A stretch of 64,000 nucleotides of DNA from Blakeslea trispora (GCA_025331445.1 JAIWNE010000130.1:1-64000), one strand, 5' to 3'; shown: positions 22,404-35,337, counted from the first letter of the stretch. Numbers and translations are program-made. The notes: generated by a model from the sequence alone, not told the origin.

Positions 22404-22441
22404 GTTGCACTACAAAAAATTTACCACTACAGAAAATTGGG

Positions 22442-24261
22442 TTTTCCGGCCCGTAACTCATGCCCGAAAACATGAATTATAGGGGTTGTTATAGAGGGTT
22501 ATTTTGCAGCAAATTTATAACTCGATGAAAAATGGTCAGAATGAGCTGAGACTTGGCATGAGTATATCTATAACTATCCAGAATACATTTTTGCAAAAAA
22601 ATTGAGACCTTTACAGCAAGTATTCATTGTTTTATAGCTGTTTAATTTCTAGTATTCTTTAACTTGTAAAAAAAAAATAATAAATTAATTTTTAAGTGTT
22701 TAAAAGTCCGGTTTTTACCTCTGCCAAATTTTCCTCTGCTAAAAATCAACTCACTGCAAAATGAATCCATCAATATGATTGGCTAGAGCAGTCTATTTTT
22801 TTTCTAAAGCAAAAAGAAATTATGCAGTATGCTAATGTTGTTGGTACATGTTGCAATGCTGCACATGAAGAGGCAGTGAGTAGTTCGTAGTGCTGCAAAA
22901 GTATTCCTGTTCTATTAGGAAAGGGCTTTTGCGAATAGTTTATCGAAACAGTGGCTCATGAGCTCGTTATTCTCTTTTTATAAAAAAAATAAAATAAAAA
23001 CACTGCTTAAAGAAGAGTGATGCTGGTTATTTCGTACAAGTTGAAGAAAGAGTAGTGATGTCGTTGTTCTTTTCACTAAATGAAGAAGAGGTATCGAAAA
23101 GTTCATGCTGAATAACAAAAAAAAAGAGAAGCTCGATACAATTGCAAAAAAAAGAGATTAATAAAAAAAAAAAAAAAAAGAGAGGAATTACTGTAGTCAT
23201 GTAAAAGGTAAACTATTTTTTATTTGAAAGTGTGAATTAACAATTAGAAAAGGTTATGAAAAAAGCTGTAATATACACTAATGTCTTGAATAGCTTTGGG
23301 TTGTTTAAAAGAAAAAAAAAAGATTTAAACATATGCTGTCGCTCAAAAAATTGTTTATAAAGAGAATGCTTCTACATTACTTCCAATTGTTTGTGCGAAT
23401 CACTGTTGCTGGTCTTAAGAATGCAGTATATTGAGAAAGCCCACTGAAAAATACTAGATAAAAGAAGTCGAACTTTTCTTTTTGCAGATAAAGAATCACA
23501 AGTTAAAGCTTTGCATGTAAAACAACTTCATTTAAAGAAATAAAAAAAAAAGCTGGTGGTTTATTGTTGTTATTAGAGTTCGTTATTTAGTATTTCTACA
23601 AGTTGAGATGAGCTTATATGGTTTGCGTAGTCTGATCAGTCGTATGTTGCAACTAAAATTCTCCTGGAGTCGATAGTCTTGAATTAAAAAAAAGAGTATT
23701 CTCCTACTGTAACCAATTAAAAAAATCAAAGGTAAAGAAAAGTCAGCAGTACCAACAAACGTAGTCAAAAAAAAAAAACTCTGATCGGTCTCGAATATTT
23801 AATAGCAGATAGCTGTATTTGAACAAACTTCTTTATATTAGATATATTAGGAAGGCATCTTATCCTAAAACAGAGTAAAGGAGTATAAAGAATCAAAGAA
23901 TAGTCTTTGACTGTAGCAATTGATGCGATAAAATACACATTAATTTAAATAAAAAGCTTTGCTGTATCCATAGATACCAAAATTATAAAATGTTTCGGTT
24001 TAATATACATCTGCCAAAAGGGATCATTCATCAACCGACATCCTTAATCATCCAAAGACATTGTTTCCGATCAATGGTTTCTAATCAATAAAAGTTTTCA
24101 TTTGTCCTTGACCAAGGAACGAATAATATGTTGCTCAACTCATTCGATTTGTATCAAAGCAGACAAAATTTGAAAAGAGAAAAAGTATAAAAGAGTCAAA
24201 GAAAATAACACTCAAACGCCCATATATTCTTTATTCTAAATCCTTCAAATACCTTACCAAA
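22442..24261. other. CACTA-1 left non-coding region and promoter
   Basis: There is no gene. The part at about 22500-22720 is related to CACTA-2 at about 30475-30670 (AAAAATGGTCAGAAT, then ACTTGG...ATAGCT). A conserved ACCAAT(T/A)AAAA and CAGCA.(T/C)ACCAAC block at about 23710-23765, matched at 31180-31225, lies some 500 bp before the transposase start. It may be promoter sequence, but I cannot define the start site. Confidence 0.5.
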
Positions 24262-26620
24262 ATGTCTACTCGTATCACTGAAAGATGTTACTACTGTCAC
24301 TGTGATGAATGTGGTGTCCTTCCTCCTCCCAGACCTCTCTTGAATCAAGCCGATTACAATTACCATGTCAGAACCAAGAAATTTGGAGGCATGAAGTATG
24401 CTAAGTGGAGAGTTTCTTACAGTAAGTGTATGACTTGTAAATAACAGCCCTTGATTCTAACTTGCATTTGTTTTTCTTTTCTGCTTAGGTGGAAGAACTG
24501 CTACCGCCAATACACCTGCGTACTACCGTAGAAGAGTTGCCACAGTTAGTGCTCCCATTGATGAAGGTAAACAATTGGATATCTCGTACCTGTAGTGTTG
24601 AATTATATCTAACTAGCTTCTAGTCAACTCAGAGCACTTTGACTCAATGGATTACACCATGGATGATATAGTTGATGATCAATTTGAAGTAGATAACAGT
24701 GATGTTGAGAGTGCTGATGCAGCTTCTGATAACGAAGATTTATATGATGAATTTGTTTCTTGCTGTAAGTAGTTTTCCATTATTTTCAGTTAGAACGATA
24801 GACTAATCATATGATTTTTTTATAACTTAGCAAGCAAAATTCCCCAGTCTGAGACTTCCAAAATCCTGTCATCCATGGTTGTCCAAACTCCACAACTGCA
24901 ACCTTCCCAATGACCCAAACTGAAGATGTGATGCAAACGCTCAACAAAGTATTGGAGATCCATGGTGATGAATATAGATTTCCAAAGACAGTTGCTACCT
25001 TTGTTGACCGCGATCCTTTGAAGGCGTTGAGCACAGATGGCATCAACATTACGCAGCTTGTCCCTCCTGCCACCATCTTTCCGATATAAAAAGCAATCCA
25101 ACAGAAGAAGCCAAGACTTGCAACCAACCATTGAAAGGTGTAGTCTTCAAGCCTACTAGCTCGGGTGAATTTTGTGATGGTCTGTTATACAACACTGATA
25201 GCAATGCTGAAACGGGCAAACTCGCTCCTCAGCTAGTCTACTCATACTGTTCCATCCCCGCAACTCTCAAGAAATTCTTCTTAAGAAAAGGCTTTGCTGA
25301 TAAGGTCAAGGCTTGGAAAGACCGCAATCCTGCCAGTGAATACCTTTGCGATGTGTATGATGCTGCTGGCTTCCTTGAATTCAAGTCCTCTCCCAATGAG
25401 TCTCCTTTCGTTTGGCAATCAGATTACAACCTTCTATTCAGCCTTAACATTGACTGGTTCAGTCCATTTGATACAAATCATAGTGTTGGTTGTATCTACA
25501 TGACAATCATGAACCTTCCAAAAGAAAATGGTCGAGACTTAAAGAGAATATGATCCTTGTTGGTGTGATCCCGGGTCCAAGTGAGCCCCCTACTACGGCG
25601 ATCAACCACTACCTTGTTCCTTTGGTTGAAGACATGAAGACGCTCTTGCAAGGTACAGTGATGAAGATGATGATGGCAGATGGCACTATCCAAAACAACA
25701 ACGTGAGGGCATGCTTATATGCAATCAGCTCAGATCTGCCAGCCACAAAGAAGCTTGCTGCTAGTATGTCATTTAACAGTGCATATGGGTGTCACTTGTG
25801 CAAGACACTTTTCCCAAGATTCGAAGGCACGGGCAATAATCGCAACTATTGCAACTGGAACTGTGATCAGTGGGAGCCCCGATCAAGAGAAGAGACGAAA
25901 GAAGTTCGAAAGCCTGGAAAGATGCAAAGACAGTTAGTGAACGAAGCGCACTAGAGAAAAGTAGTGGTGTAAGGTACTCGGTTCTCTTTGAGTTGCCTTA
26001 CTACTCGTACAATTGCATTACAATCGAGCCCATGCATGCTCTGTACCTCGGTGTTGCAAAGAAGGCTATACAGACAATGATCCCTGAAGGTGCTTTGCTG
26101 CAGATAAAGAAGATCATGCTGGAAATGATCAAATACCATCCACAAGCTGCCTGCGCCTCTCTGGCCAAAAAGATCACAAAAGATGGTTTCTCTCACGTTA
26201 AAGCTGTAGAGTTCAAAAATTTTATGACATCCTTTGCTGAACGCGTCCTGTCACCTCCAGTCCTAAATGCCTCTGATTACTCGTTAATCATGCATCTTAT
26301 CAAAGCTCTAAGACTTTTAAACAGTAACGCAATCAAAACAACCGATATTGAAGTGGTGCACCAGCATCTACTTTCTTTTGCTCAAGGATTCGAACATCGG
26401 TATGGCACCCGCTCTGTTACCCCAATTTCCATTTTATGCTTCACCTCCGTGAATGCATCACAAATTCGGTCCAATTTCTTGTTTCTGGGGTTTTGGCTTC
26501 GAGCGTAATAATTTTTCATCAAGAACATTAACACAATCACAAACGCAGCTTCGAAAGAACCTACATGCATAGAATGCAACAGATTATCTTTTCAAACGAC
26601 CATAACTCTGTTGCTATTAT
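24262..26620 (+). pseudogene. CACTA-1 tnp2-like transposase, frameshifted
   Basis: Four exons like CACTA-2: 24262-24421, 24489-24566, 24624-24764 and 24831 onward, with GT-AG introns of 57-67 nt at the same positions. Exon 1 encodes the Cys/His-rich N-terminus (CYYCHCDECG) and KFGGMKYAKW. Exon 4 keeps the tnp2 signatures GVIPGPSEPPTTAIN, DLPATKKLA, GCHLCKTLF, IEPMHALYLGVAKKA and the FERNN region. Reading exon 4 needs six -1 steps (before 24910, and at about 25050, 25540, 25900, 26420 and 26450); no +1 step is needed. The end past about 26520 is diverged. In CACTA/EnSpm elements this protein cuts at the ends, in the nucleus. This copy cannot make it. Confidence 0.88.
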
Positions 26621-27003
26621 AATTCCAGTTAAATCTCTTCCTTTGCTTTTTGTTGTTAAATATAGACTTTTTTTTTGTATTTGTATTCCATATCTTGAAT
26701 AAAAAAATATTAAAAAAGAAAGCATTCGTTTTAAAGTTGAACGTATAATACCCGAGTCATTTTGGATGACAATAACTTAGCAAGTCGTGTCTTATAGAGC
26801 GTTGCTCTGCAACTGGTTAGCATATTGACAGCGTATACATCTCGACGTATTCATTACTGGCTATTGTAAAAAAAAATATAAAAGAAAAAGAGAAAAAAAG
26901 GTGCATTCCAATCGACATATTTTAAATAAATCAATTCATGCACCTCATAATAATTTCTTAAATTTTTCTCTCTCTCTTTTATAAATCGTTTTAACAATCA
27001 AGC
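26621..27003. other. CACTA-1 spacer between transposase and C-terminal-module gene
   Basis: It is AT-rich, with AATAAAAAAATATT at about 26698-26712, a likely poly(A) signal for the transposase transcript. No coding sequence seen. Confidence 0.5.
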
Positions 27004-27713
27004 ATGTACCAAGAATCTGAACAACTCTCAATCAACGGTATGGAACTCGTACCTTTTGGATCAGACAGTTCCATCCACAGAGAGACTATTTTCAAGTTCT
27101 CTGAGAAAAATGGTGATCCTATGGGCCAGAACAGTTGCGAGAGGAGGCCATGTGTTGGTTTCTTTTGCTAAAAGAGCATCCAACAGACTCAGTCAAGAGG
27201 ATTTTGAATGCTTAAAGGCGTATTACGAAAGAAATACGAGACACCTCTCGAAATACTCAACGAGGTGCAGAAACTCAAAAAAATCAAGGTGCTTGGATAT
27301 GTGTACGGATCACGTCTGACAGGCCGAAACAATGCAGCTCAGATTTATGCATTCCGTCCTGATGATTACGAGAGTGATGATTTGGAGAGGGTATTGAATA
27401 CCCAAGGTGAAGAACATCTGCGTGCTGGAACCGTGGAGTACTTTTTCTTTCATGAAACTGTATTCATGAAAATGGCGAGCGCTTCTTGACTAAGCATTGC
27501 TTTGCGTTCGTCAATTGGTACAAAACCCTCGATTGGTGTAGAAACTTTGCAACAGGCACAAGCGAGATGAATCGTCCTTTTCGTAAGGAATACGAGCAAA
27601 AAAGCTCGTACAGTATTTTACCTGTGCATAAATTGTATGTGCCTATAAGCATTTGTGCAACTGAAATCGATGGGGTTTTCATTGCTCTTCCATTGACACG
27701 AATGTTTTTTTAA
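27004..27713 (+). pseudogene. CACTA-1 transposase C-terminal-module gene, frameshifted
   Basis: The start MYQESEQLSINGMELVPFGS is followed by a region that, in the longer tnp2-like transposases of related fungi as I know them, forms the C-terminus of the same protein: SQEDFECLKAYY, LKKIKVLGYVYGSRLTGR, RAGTVEYFFFHE, HCFAFVNWYK and SSYSILPVHKLY. Here it is a separate unit about 400 bp after the transposase, behind a poly(A) signal. Four -1 steps interrupt it (about 27130, 27140, 27235 and 27465). The matching CACTA-2 unit is at 34509-35268. Its role is unknown; it may be a subunit acting with the catalytic protein. Confidence 0.75.
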
Positions 27714-27781
27714 ATAAATAATACACACTTTTTTTTTTAATTTTTATGCATTTATTCTAGTTTCAACAAAAAAAAAAAAGA

Positions 27782-28931
27782 CTACAAAAGTTCGTGATCA
27801 ACAGCCCAAGCGGGTAGATGCACGATGTTTCTTGTGTTTCTGTTGCTGATTGTCTTCACCACTCGAGATCCCAGTTCGGTTGTTTGGAAGCTGTTGTTTC
27901 GCTTCGGTTGTCAGCAAGACGAAGTTCATCGAGCTTGTCGAAAAAATCAGTGCACTAGATAAAGGTGTTGGTAAACAGTGTTCTCTTTTTTACATTCATA
28001 TCTTAACTTACTCTTTGCTTTCTATAGTGAGGAACTCCTCTGGCCCTAAGTTGCCTGCCTTCCTCATTGTATTCGTCTTCTTGATCGGAGATCATCTCAG
28101 CAGTCAATACTTGCAGACATTCCTCATGTGGACCAAAGATGCCATCAAGTTCGTTTCGATGATTCTCGTACGTCTCTCTTCTTCTGTCCAAGAGCTAAGT
28201 CAAAAAAGCAAATGCATGGTTAAGTAAGAGAGTTTTACAAATTCACTTTACACCAATTGAACTTACATATGTTTTACGAGTGTTGTACTTTGTTCTTTTC
28301 TGCAAACGTTCCTGTTCAGCCCACTCAATTCTGCCTTTCTCATGTTGTGTTTTTGCTGATTGTATTGTTGAGTTAGGACTTCTTTAATGTACCTCTTTGC
28401 CATGTCTCTAGGCCACAGGTAATGGAGGTAGCATAGATGTACGAGTGACAGTTCAAGGTGTTTCCAATGATTGGTTTACATTGGGACCATTGTTGGGCCC
28501 ATTGATCAGTTTTTCACCGAGATTCCAACCAGCAATCCCCAACTGTTTTTCCTGTTCATCTAAAATGATTGACTAGAATGGTTATGAGAAGATGATTTCC
28601 TTAAATCAACAGGTATGATACTAACACGTATTTGCTTGAGTTCAATTTTTGACCCAGGAAAGCCATGTTTCTTGTCTGCAGCAGGCTTGTTGTTGAACTT
28701 AGCCTTGAGTTCCTCATGGTCTGCAGACAGGTGGTCGAACTTGGTCTGGTACAATTCTAAAGATCTCTTTGTGGCATCCAGTTCTTGAACTACTTCATCT
28801 AGTTTACGCTCTACTGCAGAGTTGTTCGAGCGAGGGGTGGGAGTAAGGCGACGAGAGCTAGTTCCAACAGATGGAATGGCTCTGGTGTTGATAGCGGTGT
28901 TGTTGTTGTTGGTGGTAGTAGTGTGGAACAT
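27782..28931 (-). pseudogene. CACTA-1 accessory coiled-coil gene, decayed
   Basis: Convergent to the previous gene, with about 70 bp between the stops. The first exon (28931 to about 28595) encodes an Asn/Thr-rich start, the motif IPSVGTSSRRLTPTPRS, a coiled coil (VERKLDEVVQELDATKRSLE) and GFPGSKIELKQIRVSI. Downstream pieces are EQEKQLGIAGWNL, then RRRETYENHRNELDGIFGPHEECLQVL...SDQEDEYNEEG...VPHYRKQ (28191-28020), and a final PAWAVDHELL before TAG at 27782-27784. The middle contains stops and frame breaks. The corresponding CACTA-2 gene is better preserved. Function unknown; see that entry. Confidence 0.65.
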
Positions 28932-30401
28932 GTTGTTATTTTATAATTAGAGATAAAAGCAGAAAGGATCACAAAAGCTGTCAGTTACCAAGCCTTTTAT
29001 ACTTATAGCATTAGATGTTACGATCTAAAGTATTTTGACACATTCGGAATCTGAATACAACTTGGCTTGAGCGCCGAATAGATCAGGATAAAATATCAGA
29101 TAGCTAAAAACCAATTAAAATTTTTTCAATCTCTTTTTCTCTTTCTTTTGTTTCTTTTTGTTTTCTTAAAACTTTTCCGAGTGGTTCATGGTATGTATCT
29201 CCTTATTAAAAAAAGAAATGTGTTTATTAATATGAATCAATGTATAGTATTGCAAGACAAGTAACTGGTTTTAGTTGGTGCTATGTTTAGTGAGAAGGGG
29301 TATGTGATCGATCATCCTTTTTTGAAGCAAATCTAACAATGTCTTTCGTAGTAATAGATGGCTACTTACTCTATCCTAAAGATGTGTCTAAAGGGTTAAA
29401 GAACTAAAGAGGTTCATTATCTGTAATACTGTAAGTAAGAGAAAAATCTACAAACGCTTATTTCTTTACTGATATTAACTTGAATTTATCTAATAGATGG
29501 TCCATCCTCTATCCCTTTTGTGAAGGCTAGTGACCATGGTTGTTAAAAGGTAAATAATTTATTTATTGCTCATTTTCTCGATTGTTTCTAATGACTATTT
29601 TTTTATTATTTCAGTTTATTTCTACTTTCTATCTATTATTTACTGGTTACAAGAAGAGATCTAGATGGATTCTACTCTATTCTGAATGAATGCCAAGAAA
29701 AATACGGTCAAAACGATGCATCTAAAGGTAAGTGTAGTATGTAAAGACTACCACAGCTATGGCTGGGTAAAGAGGTAAAGAAGGGTATGGGGGACCCAGT
29801 ATATAGAGCATTAGATTAGCCAATGATGTACGGATAAAGATCCAATGGATCGATCGTATAAACAATTTTTTTATTAAATAAACCAATAATATAAATGAAT
29901 TCAAATGACGTTTTCCGTATTATATTTTAACCGAGTGGTAAATGAGTAATAATGAAAGGGATATCAGCCAATAAAGAAAAGCAATGAGTACCAAATAAAG
30001 CATACATCTTTAAACCAAGGTCAAATAGCAAAGGAGTGTATTTGAAATGTTTGTGTAAAAATGTAACGTGGGAGAGCCTATGGGAGTTTAACAGTCTAAA
30101 GACCGAAGGAAACACAAAAGGTCTCTATAAGCCAATGACATGAAGCATACTTCAATCAAAAGAGCAAATAGGATGAAAGGATTCCACTGTAACTAATGAA
30201 TAAAAACATGAGTTATATGGTACATACAGACTATAACTAATGAAGTTTGCCTGCTTAAAAAAACATGAGTTATACCCAGGTTAAGGCCTATAACTCATGA
30301 GGTGAGCTATACATGCTATTTTGAACATTAGTTAAATTTATGAGTTATACGCAGGATATGCCCTATTCCTGCGTGTAATTCATGTTTTTTTTTCTGTAGT
30401 G
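28932..30401. other. CACTA-1 right non-coding region, spliced-looking segment, subterminal repeats
   Basis: Plus-strand exon-like pieces 29497-29549 and 29615-29727 are bounded by good AG and GTAA signals. Similar pieces occur at the same relative place in CACTA-2 (37039-37087 and 37158-37260). From about 30200 to 30390 lie copies of ACATGAGTTATA and its complement. No protein is recognised. Confidence 0.5.
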
Positions 30402-31623
30402 TACACTTGAGGCCTGAAAGTGATAAAAAATTTCCTACATTAAATGGGTCCTTTCACGGGGTCTTTAAGCAGTAAAAAATCAAATCTCTCAAAAATGGTC
30501 AGAATTTGCTGAAACTTGGACAGAGTGTATCCCTAATTGTCTGGAATACACCCATGTAAAAATATTCAAGTCTTTACTGCAAACATATGCTTCTTTATAG
30601 CTATTGAATTAAAATTTTATTTAACTTTTAAAAAAAAAAGGTCAAAAAATTTCAAAGTGCTAAAAAATGTCTGGTTTCTAGGCTTTGTCACACGTTAAAA
30701 AAAGGAGACAAGCGGAAAACAAGCCAAACCCCCCGTTTTAAAACTGCTAAGTATGCTTAAAAAGGAACGATATGTTCTAAGCTGATACTATTAGTATTTT
30801 TGTTACTCATCGAGAAAGTCTCTTTAACTAGACCATCTCTTATTCTATCAAAAAACCATTCAATCACGATATTATGGCCAAACTTTCGCAAACATTGCAT
30901 TTAGTAGCTATAAAAGTACGATTTACTACAATAAAAGGTGTCGTTTTGTAAAAAAGAATAGTTTATTATCGTTTAAGAGTTTAAATATGAATCATCTCTA
31001 CACTTGGTTGAAGGCAGACGAAACACAACTGTCAATATACTGATGTTGAACAAATATAGCTTCAAAGTACTAGATGAGCTGAAATCACGCTGTGTACACC
31101 TTACAGTCTGAATGGTATTAGTCTGTTTTAAAGAAAAAATAAATAAAAAAGAAAAAAAGTTGCCTTTTCCTTATTGTAACCAATAAAAATATCGGCAAGA
31201 AAAAAAAAGTCAGCAACACCAACGAGTGAAAGGCTCAGCAAATTTGTGTAGTCTCGATAAAATAGGAAATCTTAATGTCAAAATAATACCTTCAATAAAG
31301 AAAAATGAATAAGAAAATGAATTAGACGTAATTTTTAGCCAGCATCATTAAAGCGTTAATACGAGCATTTCTTGGGATAAAACCTGTTTTTATTTAATAT
31401 ATAACAGCTAAAAGGATTTAAAAAAGAATGGCATTGTTTCCAATCATTGATTTCTAATCAACAAAAAGTCTCGATTTGTCTTCTTTCAAGGAACGAATGA
31501 AATATTTCTTACTACTTTAAGCCTGTGACAAGATGAATGCAAAAGCAGTATAAAAGAACCACAAAAAAAAGGCATAGAATAGCTATTCAACTTTATTTGA
31601 AAATAACAACTACCTTACCTGAA
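30402..31623. other. CACTA-2 left non-coding region and promoter
   Basis: This is the continuation of the CACTA-2 left arm after the nested element. It begins with the duplicated TAC and ACTTGAGGCCTGAAAGTG, a copy of the subterminal motif. No gene. A conserved ACCAATAAAAA...GCAACACCAACGA block at about 31182-31225 is shared with CACTA-1. Confidence 0.5.
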
Positions 31624-34113
31624 ATGTCTGCTCGCTTTGTTCAAGAAATCCAATGTACTCGCTGCACTGCCGAAGTCCAATGCTCTCGTTGTGCTGCTGC
31701 TACTCTCGAAAGGGTTTACTACTGCCATTGTGATACCTGTAAGATTACATCAATGGATAAGCCTTTGGTCGATTTCAATGAATACAGATCTCATCAAAGA
31801 CGCAACATGTTTGAAGGCATGAGATATGCACAGTGGAAGTTGACTATCTGTAAGTCCATTTGATATGAACATTAGTGAATGACCCTAACATATCATATCT
31901 CTTTATTACCTAGACGGAAAGAATGCCATCCATAATACTCCAAAGTACTATCGCAGAGTGGTTACTGAAAATGTCGCTTCAATTGGCGAAGGTAAGTTAT
32001 CCAGCATTTTGCATACACAGTGATCAGTTTCCTCTAATTCTTATCTTTTTAGTTGACGTTAATCAAGCTAGCCTTGAGAATGCTGAAGAACAACCCGCTA
32101 GTCCCATGGATTGTACTGACGCTTACTTTGATACCGAGCTTTGTGATGATGGCGAACCATTCGATATGATCGATGATGATACAGCTTTTGAAGCATCTAG
32201 CTTTGAAAGTCAAAATGTCTTGCTTGACTATACATATTATTGTAAGTATTATTCTATTGTCGATGATTAGACGTATATACTAATTTGTTTGATTTGTTTA
32301 CTTAGCTGATAAGACTCCTCAATCCGAATTCTCAAAAGTCACTTCATCCATTATATCATATCTTCAAAGCCAAAGTGTTCCCAACAAGCAAACTGAAGAA
32401 GTCATGGAAAAATTGAATGAGCTCTTGAGATTGCATGGTGACGAGTTCCGCCTTCCAAAAAGTGTTGCAACATTCAAAGAAAGAAATTCCCTTCAGTTGT
32501 TCAGCGCCGAAGGTATCAAGAACTATGCTGTGTGTCCTTCCTGCCACGACTTGACCAGCATAAAGAAAAAACCTGTCATTACTGAAATGGTGTGTAATCG
32601 CTCTTTGGTCGGTGCCATCTACAAGCCAACCAATTCAAGAGAATTCTGTAGCGGACGCATATACGACTTTGAAAACAAGTCTGCAGGTGCACAACTTGTT
32701 GTACAGATGGTGTACTCTTACTGTTCAATAATCACAACCTTGAAAAAGCTCTTCTTGCGAAAGGGATTTGCAGATAAGGTCAAATCATTTAAAACCCGTC
32801 AGCCTGCTAGGGACTACTTGTCAGATCTATACGATGCCACTGGCTTTCTGGACTTCAAGACCTCTCCTGATGCGCCTTCCTTTGTCATGCAGTCTGATTA
32901 CAACCTCTTGCTTTCTTTAAACATTGATTGGTTTAGTCCCTTTAACACTAATCACAGCGTCGGCTGTATATACCTTACTGTGCAAAATCTCCCAAAGCAA
33001 CAAGGACGTGATTTGAAACACAACATGCTTTTGGTTGGTGTAATTCCTGGGCCAAGGGAACCCCCTACTACCGCCATCAACAAGTATCTTGCTCCTGTGG
33101 TTGAAGACCTAAAAGTACTGCTAGAAGGTGTCCAGATGAAGATGATTATGCAAGATGGTAGCATCCAGCACCATACCGTGAAGGCTTGCTTGTATTCTGT
33201 TTGCTCTGATTTACCCGCAACAAAAAAACTAGCCGGAAGCATGTCTTTCAACAGCAGCCATGGATGTCATCTCTGCAAGACTAAATTCGCGATGTTTCCT
33301 AATACTGTCAGCAGGAGAAACTACTGCAACTGGAACTGCGAGCAATGGGAACGGAGAACCGTTGAAGAGACCAGGGAAAGCTCAAGAAAGTGGAAAGAAG
33401 CAAGAACCATTAGAGAGAGAACATTGTTGGAACAAAATAGTGGTGTCAGGTATTCTATACTTTTTGAGTCACCCTATTATTCGTATGGTACTTTGGCAAT
33501 CGAACCTATGCATGTCTTGTATCTTGGTGTCGCGAGAAAGGCTCTCAAAACGATGCTTTCAGAAGGTGCTTTTCTGGAGATAAAAAAGATTATGCAAGAA
33601 TATCTTGACTTCGATCCCGATGCTTCCTGTGCCCCTATGGCTAAAAAAATTGTGAAAGAAGGTTTGCCTTTCGTAAAAGCTGCCGAATACAAAGAATTTA
33701 TGACCTCTGTTGCTGAACATGTCCTCTCTCCTCCTCTTTTAAATGCCTCTGATTACAATCTGATCATGCATCTCATCAATGCACTCCGACTCCTGAACTG
33801 CAATGTCATAAAGAAGACTGATGTCGAAATAGCCCACACTCATTTACTTGCTTTTGCTCGGGGGTTTGAACAACGCTTTGGCTCTCTAGCTGTTACCCCT
33901 AATTTCCACTTTATGCTTCATCTTCGTGAATGCATATACAAGTTTGGTCCTATTTCTTGCTTTTGGGCGTTTGGTTTCGAAAGAAACAACCTATTCATCA
34001 AAAACATCAATACAAATCACAAGCCAGGCTTTGAAAAAACTTACATGCATCGAATGCAATCCATTATCTTTGCCGATGATTTTGATTCAGTTGCTCACTA
34101 TATCGCACGCTAG
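31624..34113 (+). CDS. CACTA-2 tnp2-like transposase
   Basis: Four exons (31624-31849, 31914-31991, 32053-32241, 32306-34113) join in frame into 2,301 bp, 766 residues, with introns of 61-64 nt that all start GTAAGT and end TAG. The same intron positions in CACTA-1 support the model. Exon 1 is Cys/His-rich (CTRCTAEVQCSRC, CHCDTC) and may bind DNA. Exon 3 is acidic. Exon 4 carries tnp2-type signatures: CPSCHDL, GVIPGPREPPTTAIN, DLPATKKLA, GCHLCKTKF, NYCNWNCEQW, IEPMHVLYLGVARKA and FWAFGFERNN. These match CACTA/EnSpm transposases, DDE-type enzymes that cut and paste DNA. Which acidic residues are catalytic I cannot say by eye. No break is seen, so it may be functional, although its C-terminal module is encoded apart. 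Confidence 0.88.
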
Positions 34114-34508
34114 ATATTCCTCTGTTCTCTCTCTCTCTCTCTTCTGTTTCTTTGTTCTCTTTTTTCTTCCCTATCTATAGTTTTTTATATTAGTCTTCAT
34201 ATTTTGTAACTTCAATAAATTGATGTTGTTTAAAGAAACTTGTCTTGTGAATACTTTCTGTCTTTTGTTCGATCTTAAGAAAAGTCTGATGCGTTGATGA
34301 CTGACCTAAAGAGTAAACATTTGTAAACTAGATTGTAAAAAAGACGTCATGTCGCAAGTGATTAGCGTCTAAAGTCGCGTAAAAATATTGAGTAAAAAAA
34401 AGAAAGAAATGTTGGTTGTAATTTTTTCCAAGTTTGAAAGTCCTCTGGTAAGCTAAATTCGGAAAAGACTTCCTTTTTTAGCGGCTGCTTTTCAAATCAA
34501 TTTAAAAA
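34114..34508. other. CACTA-2 transposase 3' region
   Basis: (TC)n run at 34125-34142, then CAATAAATTG at 34214-34223 as a likely poly(A) signal about 100 bp after the stop. No coding sequence. Confidence 0.5.
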
Positions 34509-35268
34509 ATGGTTACTCAAGTCTCTTTCTTTTCTCTTTTTATTGCCCAAATATCTAAAATGGAAAAACAAACGAAATACATAATAACTTTACAATTTTA
34601 CCTTTCGGATCAGATATTTCTCTTCATAGGGAAGACATTTATCAGTTTGCCGAAAAAGATAGTGATCCAATGGGTCATGAGCAGCTGCAGGAGGATGGCA
34701 ATGTTATGCTTTCTTTAGCCAGGAGAGAATCGAGAAAACTAAGCCAAGAGGATTTTCATTGCCTAGAAGCCTATTATCATAGACGATATGAATCACATCT
34801 TGTTGTAGACAATATAGTGCAAAAAATCAAAAAGATAAAAGTACTGGGAGATGTATACAAGTCGCGCTTGACAGGTCGAGGTAGAGGATCTCAAATCTAT
34901 GCCTACCGACCTGATGATTATGAAACGATGACTTGGAAGGAGTATTGAACACTGAAGGCCAAGAGCACTTGCGCGCAGGAACTATTGAATACTTTTTCTT
35001 TCATGAGACAAAGTGTTATGAAGATGGTGATTACTTTCCAACTAACCATTGCTTTGCTTTTGTTAGTTGGTACAAAAATCCTCGAGTCGGTGTGGATAGC
35101 ATTACATCAGGCACAAGTGAGAGAAACAAGCCTTTTCGGAACGAGTATGAGGCTAAAAGCTCATACAGCATCTTGCCTGTACATAAGTTGTATGCGCGTG
35201 CACATATTCGTCGCAGTATTAACGACAGTCTCATTATTGCGCTTCAATTAACAAGAAGCCTTGCATAA
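34509..35268 (+). pseudogene. CACTA-2 transposase C-terminal-module gene
   Basis: This unit corresponds to CACTA-1 27004-27713. After an uncertain start the conserved part is LPFGSDISLHREDIYQFAEK, SQEDFHCLEAYY, IKKIKVLGDVYKSRLTGRG, RAGTIEYFFFHE, HCFAFVSWYKNPR and YSILPVHKLY. Two -1 steps are needed: one between the ATG at 34509 or 34560 and the motif at 34601, one at about 34930. The first might instead be an unrecognised intron. In other tnp2-like proteins this is the C-terminus of one polypeptide; here a stop, a poly(A) signal and about 400-480 bp separate the two in both copies. It may supply a function in trans to the transposase. Confidence 0.7.
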
Positions 35269-35337
35269 GAAAATAAACATTTTTTTGCTTTTAAATTTTT
35301 TCACTCTTCTATTTATTTAGTTGAAACAAAAAAAAAA

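Larger units (their letters stand above)
22425..30401 (+). mobile_element. CACTA-1 (inner, decayed)
   Basis: It starts CACTACAGAAAA (22425) and ends TTTTTTCTGTAGTG (30401), with TAC duplicated at 22422-22424 and 30402-30404. Length 7,977 bp. Subterminal repeats are ACATGAGTTATA or its complement TATAACTCATG, with about five copies in the last 200 bp and others at the left. These differ from those of CACTA-2. The gene order is the same as in CACTA-2, but every gene is broken. Confidence 0.87.

Noticed and set aside
22404..22404. Single G between X and CACTA-2 as part of X
   Set aside because: CACTA ends finish in TAGTG, and the G fits the LTR sequence GTTGAC of gypsy-1, so it is assigned to the LTR.
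26760..26870. Possible tRNA-like sequence around CTCTGCAACTGGTTAGC
   Set aside because: No acceptor stem or T arm can be drawn.
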